Part shown: in pieces, positions 16,476-23,623 of the stretch | How the letters are laid out: each line of letters starts with the position of its first letter | Numbering within the stretch: the stretch's first letter is position 1 | Source of the DNA: UBA2336 sp037443645 | GTDB taxonomy: Bacteria > Bacteroidota > Bacteroidia > Cytophagales > Cyclobacteriaceae | DNA: 24,589 bases | Reading direction: 5' to 3' | Assembly: GCA_037443645.1 (NCBI GenBank) | Contig: JBBINY010000042.1 | Coordinates: forward strand, 1-24,589 | Made by a program: the position numbers and the translations under genes | Notes under the pieces: generated by a model | The model's database searches: none | What the model was told of the DNA's origin: nothing | The model's input: only the letters and a program-made list of their open reading frames with translations

Positions 16476-17108
16476 TCAATTCGGACTGATTCCGGCTAAG
16501 TGGGCCTTTAATGCCAGGGTTAGGATGGTCAATGCCTGTTTAAAATGGCTGTTGTTGGGGATTATCAGATCAGCCTGATGCTTTAGTGGCTCGATGAGCC
16601 TTTCGTACACCGGCATAACATGGTGCTGGTAGCGGTACAATACATCGTCAAGGCCGTACCCGCGCTCTTCATTATCGCGATGAATCCTTCGGGTTAGCTT
16701 CACGTAATCTTTAGCTTCAATAAAAACTTTCAAATCCAATTCTTTAGCAATGTCATCAAAGTACTGAACAAACAACCCTTCGACAACCAGAATGGGTGCG
16801 GGTTTAAACACCAATGTTTTAGGCTCAACACCCGGGTTGTTGAAGGTGTACTCTTTTTTGGTGAGCACTTCCCCGCGTTTCAATTTGATGATGTCGGTAA
16901 CAAACTGCCGGTAGTCGATGGCTTCCGGAAGGTCGAAGTTCTTTACACCCCGTTCGTCTGTCTGTTGCTGATCACGGGGGTGGTAGTAGTTGTCTTGCGA
17001 TATGAGGCACAATTCTGCATCGCTGAACTGTTTGGAGAGGTTGTTCAGGAAATACGTTTTTCCGGAGCCACTTCCCCCGGTTATGCCAATGGTAAATGGT
17101 TTGTTCAT
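16476..17108 (-). CDS. udk: Uridine kinase
   Basis: Udk phosphorylates uridine and cytidine with ATP or GTP in pyrimidine salvage. The 210-residue protein matches the family length (about 205-215). The P-loop GGSGSGKT is at 11-18. Other family segments are ISQDNYYHPRD (37-47), FDLPEAIDY (about 59-67), LVVEGLFVQYFDD (108-120, the Walker B region), and RRIHRDNEERGY (about 140-151, the lid). It is 36 bases downstream of rdgB on the same strand and probably belongs to the same transcript. P-loop families include phosphoribulokinase relatives, but the combination of motifs and size favours uridine kinase. Confidence 0.92.
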   Translation of the reverse strand: MNKPFTIGITGGSGSGKTYFLNNLSKQFSDAELCLISQDNYYHPRDQQQTDERGVKNFDLPEAIDYRQFVTDIIKLKRGEVLTKKEYTFNNPGVEPKTLVFKPAPILVVEGLFVQYFDDIAKELDLKVFIEAKDYVKLTRRIHRDNEERGYGLDDVLYRYQHHVMPVYERLIEPLKHQADLIIPNNSHFKQALTILTLALKAHLAGISPN

Positions 17109-17144
17109 GCCTGATAGCCGGGTATCAAATTACCAAACCCGATG

Positions 17145-17732
17145 TTATTGACCATACGTTTCCTGAAGATATGTTACCAGCTTTCGTACCGCCTCGCCCC
17201 TGTGGCTGATTCGGTTTTTCTCCTCACGGGTAAGTTCTGCCAATGTCTTTTCAGAATGATCGGGCAGAAAAACCGGATCATACCCAAATCCTCCGTTCCC
17301 TCGTCTCAACTCCAGGATCCGGCCATAAACAGTGCCCTCAAAAAGCTTTGAACCTCCCTGTCCGACCAGTGCAATCACACACCTGAACCGGGCTCTCCGG
17401 TCGGCTTTATTGCGAAGCCGGTTTAGCAGCAGGTCAATGTTGTCTTCGCTGTTCCTTTGAGGTCCTGCATACCGTGCTGAGAAAACACCCGGCTCCCCAT
17501 TCAGGGCATCAACCTCCAGGCCGGTATCGTCAGCAAAGCAAACTACTCCGTAGGTATCGTAAACGTAGCGTGCCTTTTGCAGCGCGTTTCCTTCCAGTGT
17601 GGCTTGTGTTTCAGCTAACTCTTCCCGGCACCCGATTTCCTCCAGTGTGCGAAGAGTCACAGAATTTTTCAGGAGGCCCTGCACCTCATCGAGTTTGTGC
17701 CGGTTGTTGGTGGCAAAAACAATCTCCTTCAC
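17145..17732 (-). CDS. rdgB: XTP/dITP pyrophosphatase (RdgB/HAM1 family)
   Basis: This enzyme hydrolyses non-canonical purine nucleoside triphosphates (XTP, dITP, ITP) to monophosphates, keeping them out of nucleic acids. The 195-residue length is typical. The N-terminus IVFATNNRHKLDEVQ holds the T/S-x-N-x-x-K substrate motif. The core motif FADDTGLEVDALNGEPGVFSARYAG (about 66-90) carries the metal-binding acidic residues, FGYDPVFLP follows at about 148-156, and SHRGEAVRKL lies near the C-terminus. All appear intact. Only three bases separate it from the upstream FKBP gene, so it is probably translated from the same mRNA. Confidence 0.95.
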   Translation of the reverse strand: MKEIVFATNNRHKLDEVQGLLKNSVTLRTLEEIGCREELAETQATLEGNALQKARYVYDTYGVVCFADDTGLEVDALNGEPGVFSARYAGPQRNSEDNIDLLLNRLRNKADRRARFRCVIALVGQGGSKLFEGTVYGRILELRRGNGGFGYDPVFLPDHSEKTLAELTREEKNRISHRGEAVRKLVTYLQETYGQ

Positions 17733-17735
17733 AGG

Positions 17736-18224
17736 CTACACTGAAACAAGTTCAACTTCGAACACAAGGTTTGAATTGGCCGGAATGCCAGACAGGGCGT
17801 TTGGTCCATACCCATATCCGGAAGGGATATACAATGTAACTTTTGTGCCCGCGTTGAGTTGCGGCAATACAATCTGCCACCCGAGAATGAGCCGGTTCAA
17901 TGGATAAGTCAGTCCGGAGGTGCTTTCATCGAATACTGAACCATCGGCAAGCAGCATGCCCTTATACGTGAATGTAATGGATGACTCCAGGCAGGGTTTA
18001 GCGCCTGTTCCCTGCAGTGTTACAACATAGCGCATACCGGTTGGGTCCTCAACGGCCGTAATGCCTGCGGCATCCAGGTACGCATCGATTGCCGCGATGT
18101 CCTCCGCAAGTTTTGTTTGATTGACCGCGTCCAGGCGCGATTGCGCCACACGGGCCGTGCATTCGTCTTCGCTGCATCCGGCAAGTGCTGCCAGAAGAGC
18201 GGCAAGAAACCATAGCCAACGCAT
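17736..18224 (-). CDS. FKBP-type peptidyl-prolyl isomerase lipoprotein (162 aa)
   Basis: This envelope lipoprotein carries one FKBP fold that would speed proline isomerisation during protein folding. The signal peptide ends in lipobox LAGC (Cys17). After a helical linker (about 25-58) comes the FKBP domain (about 60-162). Recognisable features are GMRYVVTLQGTG, SITFTYKGMLLADGSVFDEST, the active-site stretch LILGWQIVLPQLNAGTKVTLYIPSGYGYGP and the final strand NLVFEVELVSV. The key aromatic and Tyr/Gly positions are present, although the helix motif has ILGW for the usual VI.GW. It lies three bases from its neighbours on either side, downstream of a second FKBP lipoprotein. One of the two may play the GldI role known from Flavobacterium, but this is inference. 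Confidence 0.88.
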   Translation of the reverse strand: MRWLWFLAALLAALAGCSEDECTARVAQSRLDAVNQTKLAEDIAAIDAYLDAAGITAVEDPTGMRYVVTLQGTGAKPCLESSITFTYKGMLLADGSVFDESTSGLTYPLNRLILGWQIVLPQLNAGTKVTLYIPSGYGYGPNALSGIPANSNLVFEVELVSV

Positions 18225-18227
18225 GAA

Positions 18228-19133
18228 CTAGTCCTTTATATCAACTGCTTCGAGTTCAAAAACCAATATGGAATTGGGTTTGATTACCGCACTGCGCTGT
18301 TGCGGACCGTACGCCAATGTTGACGGAATGTAGTATGTGCCCTTTGCACCTTTGTTCATGGTTTTCAATGCATCGTGCCAGCCTTGAATTACACTCGACT
18401 GGTCAATGGTTACCGGGTAAGGTGTGTATTCCCGGTTGGGATCAAAAAGATTGTTTTCCTGTGCCACCGATTGGATGCTTGTATCAAAATATTTACCGTT
18501 CAATACATACCCGACATAATTAACCGATACGGTTTGGCCTGATTTGGCTGTTTCACCGGTGCCGGGCGTGGTGATCACATACCGGACACCCGAAGGCAGC
18601 GTATCCGCTTTGATCTTCTTCTCGGCCAGGTAGGCGTCAATTTTCCGGGCATCTTTTTTTAGCTGGTTAATCAGAAAATTGTTCATTAATTCCTGCTCGT
18701 AGGTCATGAATTGCTCGTTGGTCATGATCTGGTTAATCCGGAACTGGTAGCGCATCATCAAGGTGCTGTCGAGGTTTTCAGGAACCGGCCTGCGGCTGAG
18801 CTTGCTGAAAAATTCTTTGATTGAAATGTCTACGGTAACACTATCACCTTTCGAAAGCATGCGGAGCATCTGGATGATCCCGTTCTCTTCCGGGATGGCA
18901 CTGCTGTCGTTTACCATGTATGCTGAAGGAAAACCGTTTTCGATGGTGCTGGTCCATAACGAATCCTTTGAATCGCTAAGGGCGTAGTCAAATACGAGGA
19001 TTTCGCCTACGCGGGCCAAAACGCCATCTCCCTTCTTTATTACTTTATATTTCAGTCCGTTGGGTGTTTCTTTAACCGTGTCAACGCAGGCCGTTAAGGC
19101 TGCCAGGCAACCAAGAATAATCGCTTTTCTCAT
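18228..19133 (-). CDS. FKBP-type peptidyl-prolyl isomerase lipoprotein, two-domain (301 aa)
   Basis: This is an envelope lipoprotein with lipobox LTAC (Cys16). The C-terminal half (about 185-300) is a canonical FKBP domain: VSVNYVGYVLNGKYFDTSI, VIQGWHDALKTMNKGAKGTYYIP, LAYGPQQ and SILVFELEAVDI. The N-terminal half (about 25-115) looks like a second, degenerate FKBP domain: NGLKYKVIKKGDGVLARVGE, then LVFDYALSDSKDSLW, then a GDSVTVDI strand, but without a matching active-site loop. A long helical linker with FMTYEQELMNNFLI and IDAYLAEKKIKA joins them. The linker motif (IDAYLaekkI) also appears in the next gene (IDAYLDAAGI), suggesting a duplication. It follows nrnA by 31 bases. Confidence 0.88.
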   Translation of the reverse strand: MRKAIILGCLAALTACVDTVKETPNGLKYKVIKKGDGVLARVGEILVFDYALSDSKDSLWTSTIENGFPSAYMVNDSSAIPEENGIIQMLRMLSKGDSVTVDISIKEFFSKLSRRPVPENLDSTLMMRYQFRINQIMTNEQFMTYEQELMNNFLINQLKKDARKIDAYLAEKKIKADTLPSGVRYVITTPGTGETAKSGQTVSVNYVGYVLNGKYFDTSIQSVAQENNLFDPNREYTPYPVTIDQSSVIQGWHDALKTMNKGAKGTYYIPSTLAYGPQQRSAVIKPNSILVFELEAVDIKD

Positions 19134-19164
19134 GTTATGGGATTTGTTTAAATATAGTTATCCG

Positions 19165-20190
19165 TTATTCCGAATCGTCAGCACCCGTTAGTAGTTGCCG
19201 GTATTCGGGCAGCAAATCTAAGAATTTTTGCGTGGTGGCTTCCAGGCTTAGTTTGCTTGAGCCTCCGGCCGCATTTCTATGTCCGCCTCCTTCAAAGTGC
19301 TTTCGGGCAAATTCATTGACTGATAAATTTCCAAGCGAACGGAATGAGAGTTTGATTTCATCCTTTCGTTCATAAATCATTACCGACAGCCTGATTCCCT
19401 TGATGGACAATCCATAGTTAACAAACCCTTCGGTATCACCGGTTTGCGAGCCGAAGCGCTTAAGTTCCTGCTGGCAAAGGGTTATGTAGGCGGTGTTGAA
19501 TTCGGGCAAAACAATAAGTTTTTCACTGAGCACAAAGCCCATCAGGCGCAGGCGCTCAAGGGTGTTGGTGTCGTAAATCAATTTTGATACCCGGGTAGGA
19601 TTGGCCCCCAGCGAAACCAGGTCAGAGGCAATCATAAACTCTTCGCGCCTGGTGTTGTTGTGCCTGAATCCGCCCGTGTCGGTCATTAACCCGGCATAGA
19701 GGCAATTGGCAACGGGGGCGTTAATTTTGTTCCGGTCGCCTAGCTGAATAATCAGCTCATAGATCAGCCCTGCGGTTGACGCTGCGTGCGAATCCCATTG
19801 CTCAAAATCGGCAAAGTGCTCCGGTTCAAGGTGATGGTCGATCAGTACTTTTTTGGCGGATGAATTTTTCACGGCCTCGCCCAGGTTGTTAATCCGGCTC
19901 AGCGATGAGAAGTCAAGGCAAAAAATAATCTCGGCTTGCTCAATGTAGAGTTTGATGGCGTGTTTATTCGGCTCCTCGTCAATTAACACATGGTCATTGC
20001 CGGGCATCCAGTGTAAAAAAGCCGGGTAATCGCTTGGCGAGATTACCTGAACGGTGTGTCCGCAGTTCATCAGGTATCCAAACAACCCCAGCGATGAGCC
20101 CAGTGCATCGGCATCGGGTTTGTAGTGCATTACTACAACCACCCTCCGCGGTTGACTCATAAACTGCTTGAACGCAGGCAGATTCTTCAT
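19165..20190 (-). CDS. nrnA: DHH-family phosphoesterase, NrnA-like (oligoribonuclease / pAp phosphatase)
   Basis: NrnA-type DHH/DHHA1 proteins degrade very short RNA oligonucleotides and dephosphorylate 3',5'-pAp. The 341-residue protein starts at an ATG 23 bases after a TATTTTTG promoter element. DHH domain motifs are HYKPDADALGS (22-32, Asp26 and Asp28), FCLDFSSLSRI (90-100, Asp93), VLIDHHLEP (115-123, the DHH signature) and LMTDTGGFRHNNT (168-180, Asp171). The DHHA1 domain ends with GGGHRNAAGG near residue 310. All manganese-binding positions are present. It appears to be the first gene of the minus-strand run that continues into the FKBP lipoproteins, rdgB and udk. Confidence 0.92.
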   Translation of the reverse strand: MKNLPAFKQFMSQPRRVVVVMHYKPDADALGSSLGLFGYLMNCGHTVQVISPSDYPAFLHWMPGNDHVLIDEEPNKHAIKLYIEQAEIIFCLDFSSLSRINNLGEAVKNSSAKKVLIDHHLEPEHFADFEQWDSHAASTAGLIYELIIQLGDRNKINAPVANCLYAGLMTDTGGFRHNNTRREEFMIASDLVSLGANPTRVSKLIYDTNTLERLRLMGFVLSEKLIVLPEFNTAYITLCQQELKRFGSQTGDTEGFVNYGLSIKGIRLSVMIYERKDEIKLSFRSLGNLSVNEFARKHFEGGGHRNAAGGSSKLSLEATTQKFLDLLPEYRQLLTGADDSE

Positions 20191-20212
20191 TTAAGGTTTG
20201 GGCGACAGGCAG

Positions 20213-20220
20213 CAAAAATA
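20213..20220 (-). promoter_or_regulatory. -7 promoter element (TATTTTTG) for nrnA
   Basis: On the minus strand the bases read TATTTTTG, an exact match to TAnnTTTG, ending 22 bases before the nrnA ATG. A second copy of the same octamer, in the opposite direction, serves ndk 60 bases away. Confidence 0.5.
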
Positions 20221-20280
20221 AGGAGGAATTACCGGATTTGAGTTTTTAGCCGGCTTCCGCGGATTTCATTGAATAACCCT

Positions 20281-20288
20281 TATTTTTG
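20281..20288 (+). promoter_or_regulatory. -7 promoter element (TATTTTTG) for ndk
   Basis: TATTTTTG is an exact TAnnTTTG match, 21 bases before the ndk ATG at 20310. The TTG at its end opens an in-frame extension of ndk that should not be taken as the start. A clear -33 box is not visible. Confidence 0.5.
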
Positions 20289-20309
20289 CGCCCGCTAATT
20301 GAAAACAAA

Positions 20310-20729
20310 ATGGCAGGAAACAGAACATTTACCATGATTAAGCCCGATGCCGTTTCAGCCGGCAACACCGGGGCTATTACCAAACTTATTGAAGAAGCCG
20401 GCTTTCGGATCGTAGCCATGAAGAAAACGCAGTTAACGAAAGAGCGAGCCGGTCAGTTTTACGCTATTCATAGAGAGCGTCCGTTTTACAACGACCTCTG
20501 CAACTACATGTCATCCGGACCCATCGTTCCGATGATTCTGGAGAAGGGCAATGCCGTTGAAGATTTCCGCAAGCTGATCGGTTCAACCGATCCGCAAAAG
20601 GCGGCACCCGGCACCATCCGCAACCTGTTTGCTAAATCCATTGAAGCCAATGCCATTCATGGCTCCGACAGTGATGCCAATGCGGAAATAGAAGGAAACT
20701 TTTTCTTTTCGAAACTGGAGCAGTTTTAG
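20310..20729 (+). CDS. ndk: Nucleoside diphosphate kinase
   Basis: Ndk transfers the gamma phosphate between nucleoside triphosphates and diphosphates. From the ATG at 20310 the protein has 139 residues, exactly the normal bacterial size, starting MAGNRTFTMIKPDAV. The active-site motif NAIHGSDS (114-121) holds the phosphorylated His117. RERPFYNDLCNYMSSGP (55-71) and GSTDPQKAAPGTIRN (91-105) are family segments. The insertion around 62-70 and the EIEGNFFFSKLEQF ending are typical of Bacteroidota forms. An in-frame TTG at 20286 is part of the promoter and is not the start. The gene ends just before a strong hairpin. Confidence 0.97.
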   Translation: MAGNRTFTMIKPDAVSAGNTGAITKLIEEAGFRIVAMKKTQLTKERAGQFYAIHRERPFYNDLCNYMSSGPIVPMILEKGNAVEDFRKLIGSTDPQKAAPGTIRNLFAKSIEANAIHGSDSDANAEIEGNFFFSKLEQF

Positions 20730-20739
20730 AAAGGCACCC

Positions 20740-20778
20740 GATGAAAGATTTGCCAACGATACTGGCAAATCTTTCATC
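20740..20778. terminator. Bidirectional terminator hairpin between ndk and the nucleotidyltransferase gene
   Basis: GATGAAAGATTTGCCA (20740-20755) is a perfect 16-bp inverted complement of TGGCAAATCTTTCATC (20763-20778), with a 7-base loop. It lies 10 bases after the ndk stop. Its right arm covers the last five bases of the convergent nucleotidyltransferase gene, including that gene's TGA. No long T run follows, but the perfect stem between two converging genes is the strongest terminator signal in the window. Confidence 0.75.
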
Positions 20779-21682
20779 CCCATAACTTCTCCGGGTACTC
20801 TCCTTTTGTTATCAGTTCACGGATTTTGCCCACCACTTCTTCCTTATCTTCCTGGTAGGTAACACCAAACCACACATCGCCCCCGGAGATCACTTTGATT
20901 TTTCCCTTTCCGCTTTTCACCAGCGAATTGGCAATGATGGGAATGAAGAACTCAGCTTTTATATCCTGATAATTGTTCTTTAAAAAATCATTGAACAACG
21001 CTTCGGAGATTCCGAAAACCGAAGGCTGAAAGCCCCAGAAGTTCATGGATGTTTTGGCTTCCGGATGGAGCACCACATCTCCGTCTGCTTCTTTTGAAAC
21101 AATCCTGCCATTCTCCTTCACAATTGTCTTTCGCTCAACCACGGATGTGAGATACCCGTTGGCATCTTCCTCACCAACACCGCGCGAAACACTGCCGTAG
21201 TCGGATAAAACATTTTTGAGTGTATACCCTACCAACGCATGGCTGCCGTCTTTCGCACTTCTGAAGAAACCGGCAACCGTTCTGAATGATTCCTTTCCAT
21301 AGAAATCATCCGCATTGATAACGGCAAACGGTTCATGGATAACATCTTTTGCACACAGCATGGCATGCCCTGTTCCCCATGGTTTTTTTCGTTCGGGGTT
21401 CCGGTATTCTCCCGGAACCAGCTTATCCATCGACTGGATTACAAAATCCACTTCAACTTTTCCCTGCAGCTTGGGAAGAAATTTTTCTTTCACGATTTCC
21501 ACGATTTCGTCCCGTACGATGAACACAACTTTAGTAAACCCGGCACGAATGGCATCGTACAGCGAGTAGTCCATAATCGTTTCACCATTGGGGCCAAACC
21601 CGTCAATTTGTTTGATGCCGCCATAGCGGCTGCCAATACCGGCCGCCAAAACCAGCAGGGTTAATTTCGGTTGTGTACTCAT
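20774..21682 (-). CDS. Sugar-phosphate nucleotidyltransferase family protein
   Basis: This is a NTP-transferase-fold enzyme that would join a nucleotide to a sugar-1-phosphate. I start it at the ATG at 21682 (302 residues, MSTQPKLTLLVLAAG); the longer frame from 21757 would overlap the divergent transporter gene and its own promoter. The signature is LAAGIGSRYGGIKQIDGFGP, a variant of the usual LAAG.GTR....PK with Lys-Gln kept. Other features are INADDFYG (the metal-binding DD), KPWGTGHAML (nucleotide contact), VVERKTI, SMNFWGFQP and KAEFFIP. The exact sugar is not readable. In related genomes, by my recollection, such genes often sit beside an aminoglycoside-phosphotransferase-like sugar kinase, similar in logic to AmgK-MurU; no such kinase is visible here. 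It is divergent from a sugar transporter. Confidence 0.85.
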   Translation of the reverse strand: MSTQPKLTLLVLAAGIGSRYGGIKQIDGFGPNGETIMDYSLYDAIRAGFTKVVFIVRDEIVEIVKEKFLPKLQGKVEVDFVIQSMDKLVPGEYRNPERKKPWGTGHAMLCAKDVIHEPFAVINADDFYGKESFRTVAGFFRSAKDGSHALVGYTLKNVLSDYGSVSRGVGEEDANGYLTSVVERKTIVKENGRIVSKEADGDVVLHPEAKTSMNFWGFQPSVFGISEALFNDFLKNNYQDIKAEFFIPIIANSLVKSGKGKIKVISGGDVWFGVTYQEDKEEVVGKIRELITKGEYPEKLWG

Positions 21683-21727
21683 TGCGCTTTGTTGAATTTG
21701 CCGTATACTCGAAAAACCATTTTCAAT

Positions 21728-21735
21728 CAAAAATA
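21728..21735 (-). promoter_or_regulatory. -7 promoter element (TATTTTTG) for the nucleotidyltransferase gene
   Basis: The minus strand reads TATTTTTG, ending 45 bases before the ATG at 21682. It lies only 6 bases from the divergent MFS start at 21741, so transcription of the two genes may interfere. No equally good element was found for the MFS gene; TGAATTTG at 21693-21700 is a one-mismatch candidate. Confidence 0.5.
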
Positions 21736-21740
21736 CACGT

Positions 21741-23018
21741 ATGCAGCAAAAGGGCAATTCCTATACGTACTCAATTGTCATCATCGGAGTGCTGTTTTTC
21801 ATTTTCGGATTTGTAACCTGGCTTAACGGAACGTTAATACCCTTTTTAAAACTTGCCTGCGGACTGAAAACCGATGCCCAGGCGCTGCTGGTAACCTTTG
21901 CCTTTTACATGGCCTACTTTTTCCTGGCCGTTCCATCGTCATTTATATTGAAAAAAACGGGGTTTAAAAAAGGCATGGCACTTGGCCTTGTGGTGATGGC
22001 CAGTGGCGCGTTGCTGTTTATCCCGGCAGCCAACTCCCGAACCTTCGGGTTGTTTCTTACGGGTTTATTTGTACAAGGCATGGGGCTCGCTCTGCTGCAA
22101 ACTGCTTCCAACCCCTACATTTCCATTATCGGACCGATCGAGTCTGCAGCAAAACGCATCAGCATCATGGGCATCTGTAATAAAGTTGCCGGTGCATTGA
22201 GCCCGCTTATTTTGAGTGCCATTGTACTGAGCGGGGCCAGTGAAATTGAATCGCAGATTCTCTCGGCCACCGATGAGCAGGTTCGTAATGAACTGATGCA
22301 TTCGCTTGCCCAGCGCATTATCGTGCCCTACGTGGTTATGGCCATCGTGCTCTGTTTGCTGGCGCTGATGGTCTGGTTCTCCTCCCTGCCCGATATCGAA
22401 ACAGATAGTGAGGGGACTTCTGAAAATACCCTTTCAAAAAATAAAACAAGTATCTTCCAGTTTCCACATTTATTGCTTGGGGCACTTTGCATCTTTGTTT
22501 ATGTGGGCGCTGAAGTGATGGCTGGCGATGTGATCGGGCCATACGGCAAAGCCCTGGGCATGAGCCTGGATGAAACCAAGAATTTCACTTCCTACACCCT
22601 CTGGTCGATGGTGATTGGTTATATCATTGGTATCATCGCCATACCGAAGTACATCCGGCAACAGGATGCATTAAAATATTCGGCCATCACGGGTATGATT
22701 TTTTCAGCCCTCGCCTACTTCACATCGGGGTACATCAGCATTTTATTCATCGCCCTGCTGGGTTTGGCCAACGCGCTGATGTGGCCCGCCATTTTTCCGC
22801 TGGCCATTGACGGGCTCGGCCGGTTTACCAAAATCGGTTCGGCATTGCTGATCATGGGCATTGCAGGCGGAGCGTTAATCCCCCAGGTGTATGGTTACCT
22901 TGTTAATCCGGAAGGCTTGGCGATGCACGCACAGGTTGCTTTTTTTTGGTGCATGCTCCCCTGCTACCTTTACATTCTCTATTATGCGGTAGCTGGATAC
23001 AAGGCGGGAAAGACATGA
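21741..23018 (+). CDS. Sugar MFS transporter (FucP/GluP glucose-galactose type)
   Basis: This inner-membrane major-facilitator protein probably imports a monosaccharide with protons. The 425-residue protein has about 12 hydrophobic helices. The opening IVIIGVLFFIFGFVTWLNGTLIPFLK is characteristic of the FucP/GluP family, with the conserved Asn and Pro in TM1. Then follow TFAFYMAYFFLAVPSSFILKKTGFKKGM (TM2 and the loop 2-3 motif), GLFVQGMGLALLQTASNPYISIIGP (TM4 region, with the family's QTA.NP motif) and, in the second half, YVGAEVMAGD and LGLANALMWPAIFPLAIDGLGRFTKIGSALLIMGIAGGALIP. A polar middle loop (about 215-235) separates the halves. It overlaps the next gene by ATGA and is divergent from a sugar nucleotidyltransferase, so uptake and activation of one sugar is a reasonable but unproven link. 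Confidence 0.9.
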   Translation: MQQKGNSYTYSIVIIGVLFFIFGFVTWLNGTLIPFLKLACGLKTDAQALLVTFAFYMAYFFLAVPSSFILKKTGFKKGMALGLVVMASGALLFIPAANSRTFGLFLTGLFVQGMGLALLQTASNPYISIIGPIESAAKRISIMGICNKVAGALSPLILSAIVLSGASEIESQILSATDEQVRNELMHSLAQRIIVPYVVMAIVLCLLALMVWFSSLPDIETDSEGTSENTLSKNKTSIFQFPHLLLGALCIFVYVGAEVMAGDVIGPYGKALGMSLDETKNFTSYTLWSMVIGYIIGIIAIPKYIRQQDALKYSAITGMIFSALAYFTSGYISILFIALLGLANALMWPAIFPLAIDGLGRFTKIGSALLIMGIAGGALIPQVYGYLVNPEGLAMHAQVAFFWCMLPCYLYILYYAVAGYKAGKT

Positions 23019-23623
23019 AAGCAAGAATCATTAGTTTGCTGTTGTTCCATGTTGCGCTGGGGGCCGTTGCCCAGTCGGATAGGGATTTACGCGAGCTGCG
23101 CGACTGGATGACCGGGCATTTCAGTTCGGAAGCACAGGCAAAGCGAGACTCGGCTTTTTTTACTATTCAACTGGCCGTGTACCCCCTCTGGCAAAACCGA
23201 TCCGATGGATATTGGCTGTACGTGGAGCAGGCCGATGCGCGCACTCCCGATCAACCGTATCGCCAGCGCATTTATCAGTTAACCATTACTTCGCGCGGGA
23301 TAGAGAGCATTATTTACACGTTTGATGACCCCCTGGAATTTGCCGGAAGCCCTGAGAAACTGGAAAAGGAGCTTGAGCGCGAAGACCTGGTGCAACGCAC
23401 CGGTTGCGAAGTGGTGTTGAAGCGCCAGGACCGCGATACGTTTGCGGGAAACACGGTAGGAAAAAATTGCCCGAGCGACCTGCGCGGAGCAGCCTACGCC
23501 ACATCAAAAGCCGTGATTACACGCGATAAAATGATTACGCTGGATCAGGGCTTTAATACCATGGGTGTTCAGGTCTGGGGCTCTGCCCGCGGAGGCTACG
23601 AATTTCTGAAAATCAAGCCATAA
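23015..23623 (+). CDS. CpcT/CpeT-family protein (chromophore-lyase homologue), exported
   Basis: CpcT/CpeT proteins attach bilin pigments to phycobiliproteins in cyanobacteria, but homologues of unknown role occur in heterotrophs. I start at the ATG at 23015 (202 residues), which overlaps the transporter's TGA. A signal peptide is visible (MKARIISLLLFHVALGAVAQ), so this copy is probably periplasmic or secreted, unlike the cytoplasmic cyanobacterial enzymes. Family segments are LRDWMTGHFSSEAQAKRD, IQLAVYPLW, GYWLYVEQADARTPDQPYRQRIYQL and, near the end, LDQGFNTMGVQVWGSARGGYEFLKI. Two cysteines remain in the mature protein (in GCEVVL and NCPSDLRG) and could form a disulfide. No phycobiliprotein gene is near. 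Its 3' end overlaps the convergent nadR-like gene by 11 bases. Confidence 0.87.
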   Translation: MKARIISLLLFHVALGAVAQSDRDLRELRDWMTGHFSSEAQAKRDSAFFTIQLAVYPLWQNRSDGYWLYVEQADARTPDQPYRQRIYQLTITSRGIESIIYTFDDPLEFAGSPEKLEKELEREDLVQRTGCEVVLKRQDRDTFAGNTVGKNCPSDLRGAAYATSKAVITRDKMITLDQGFNTMGVQVWGSARGGYEFLKIKP

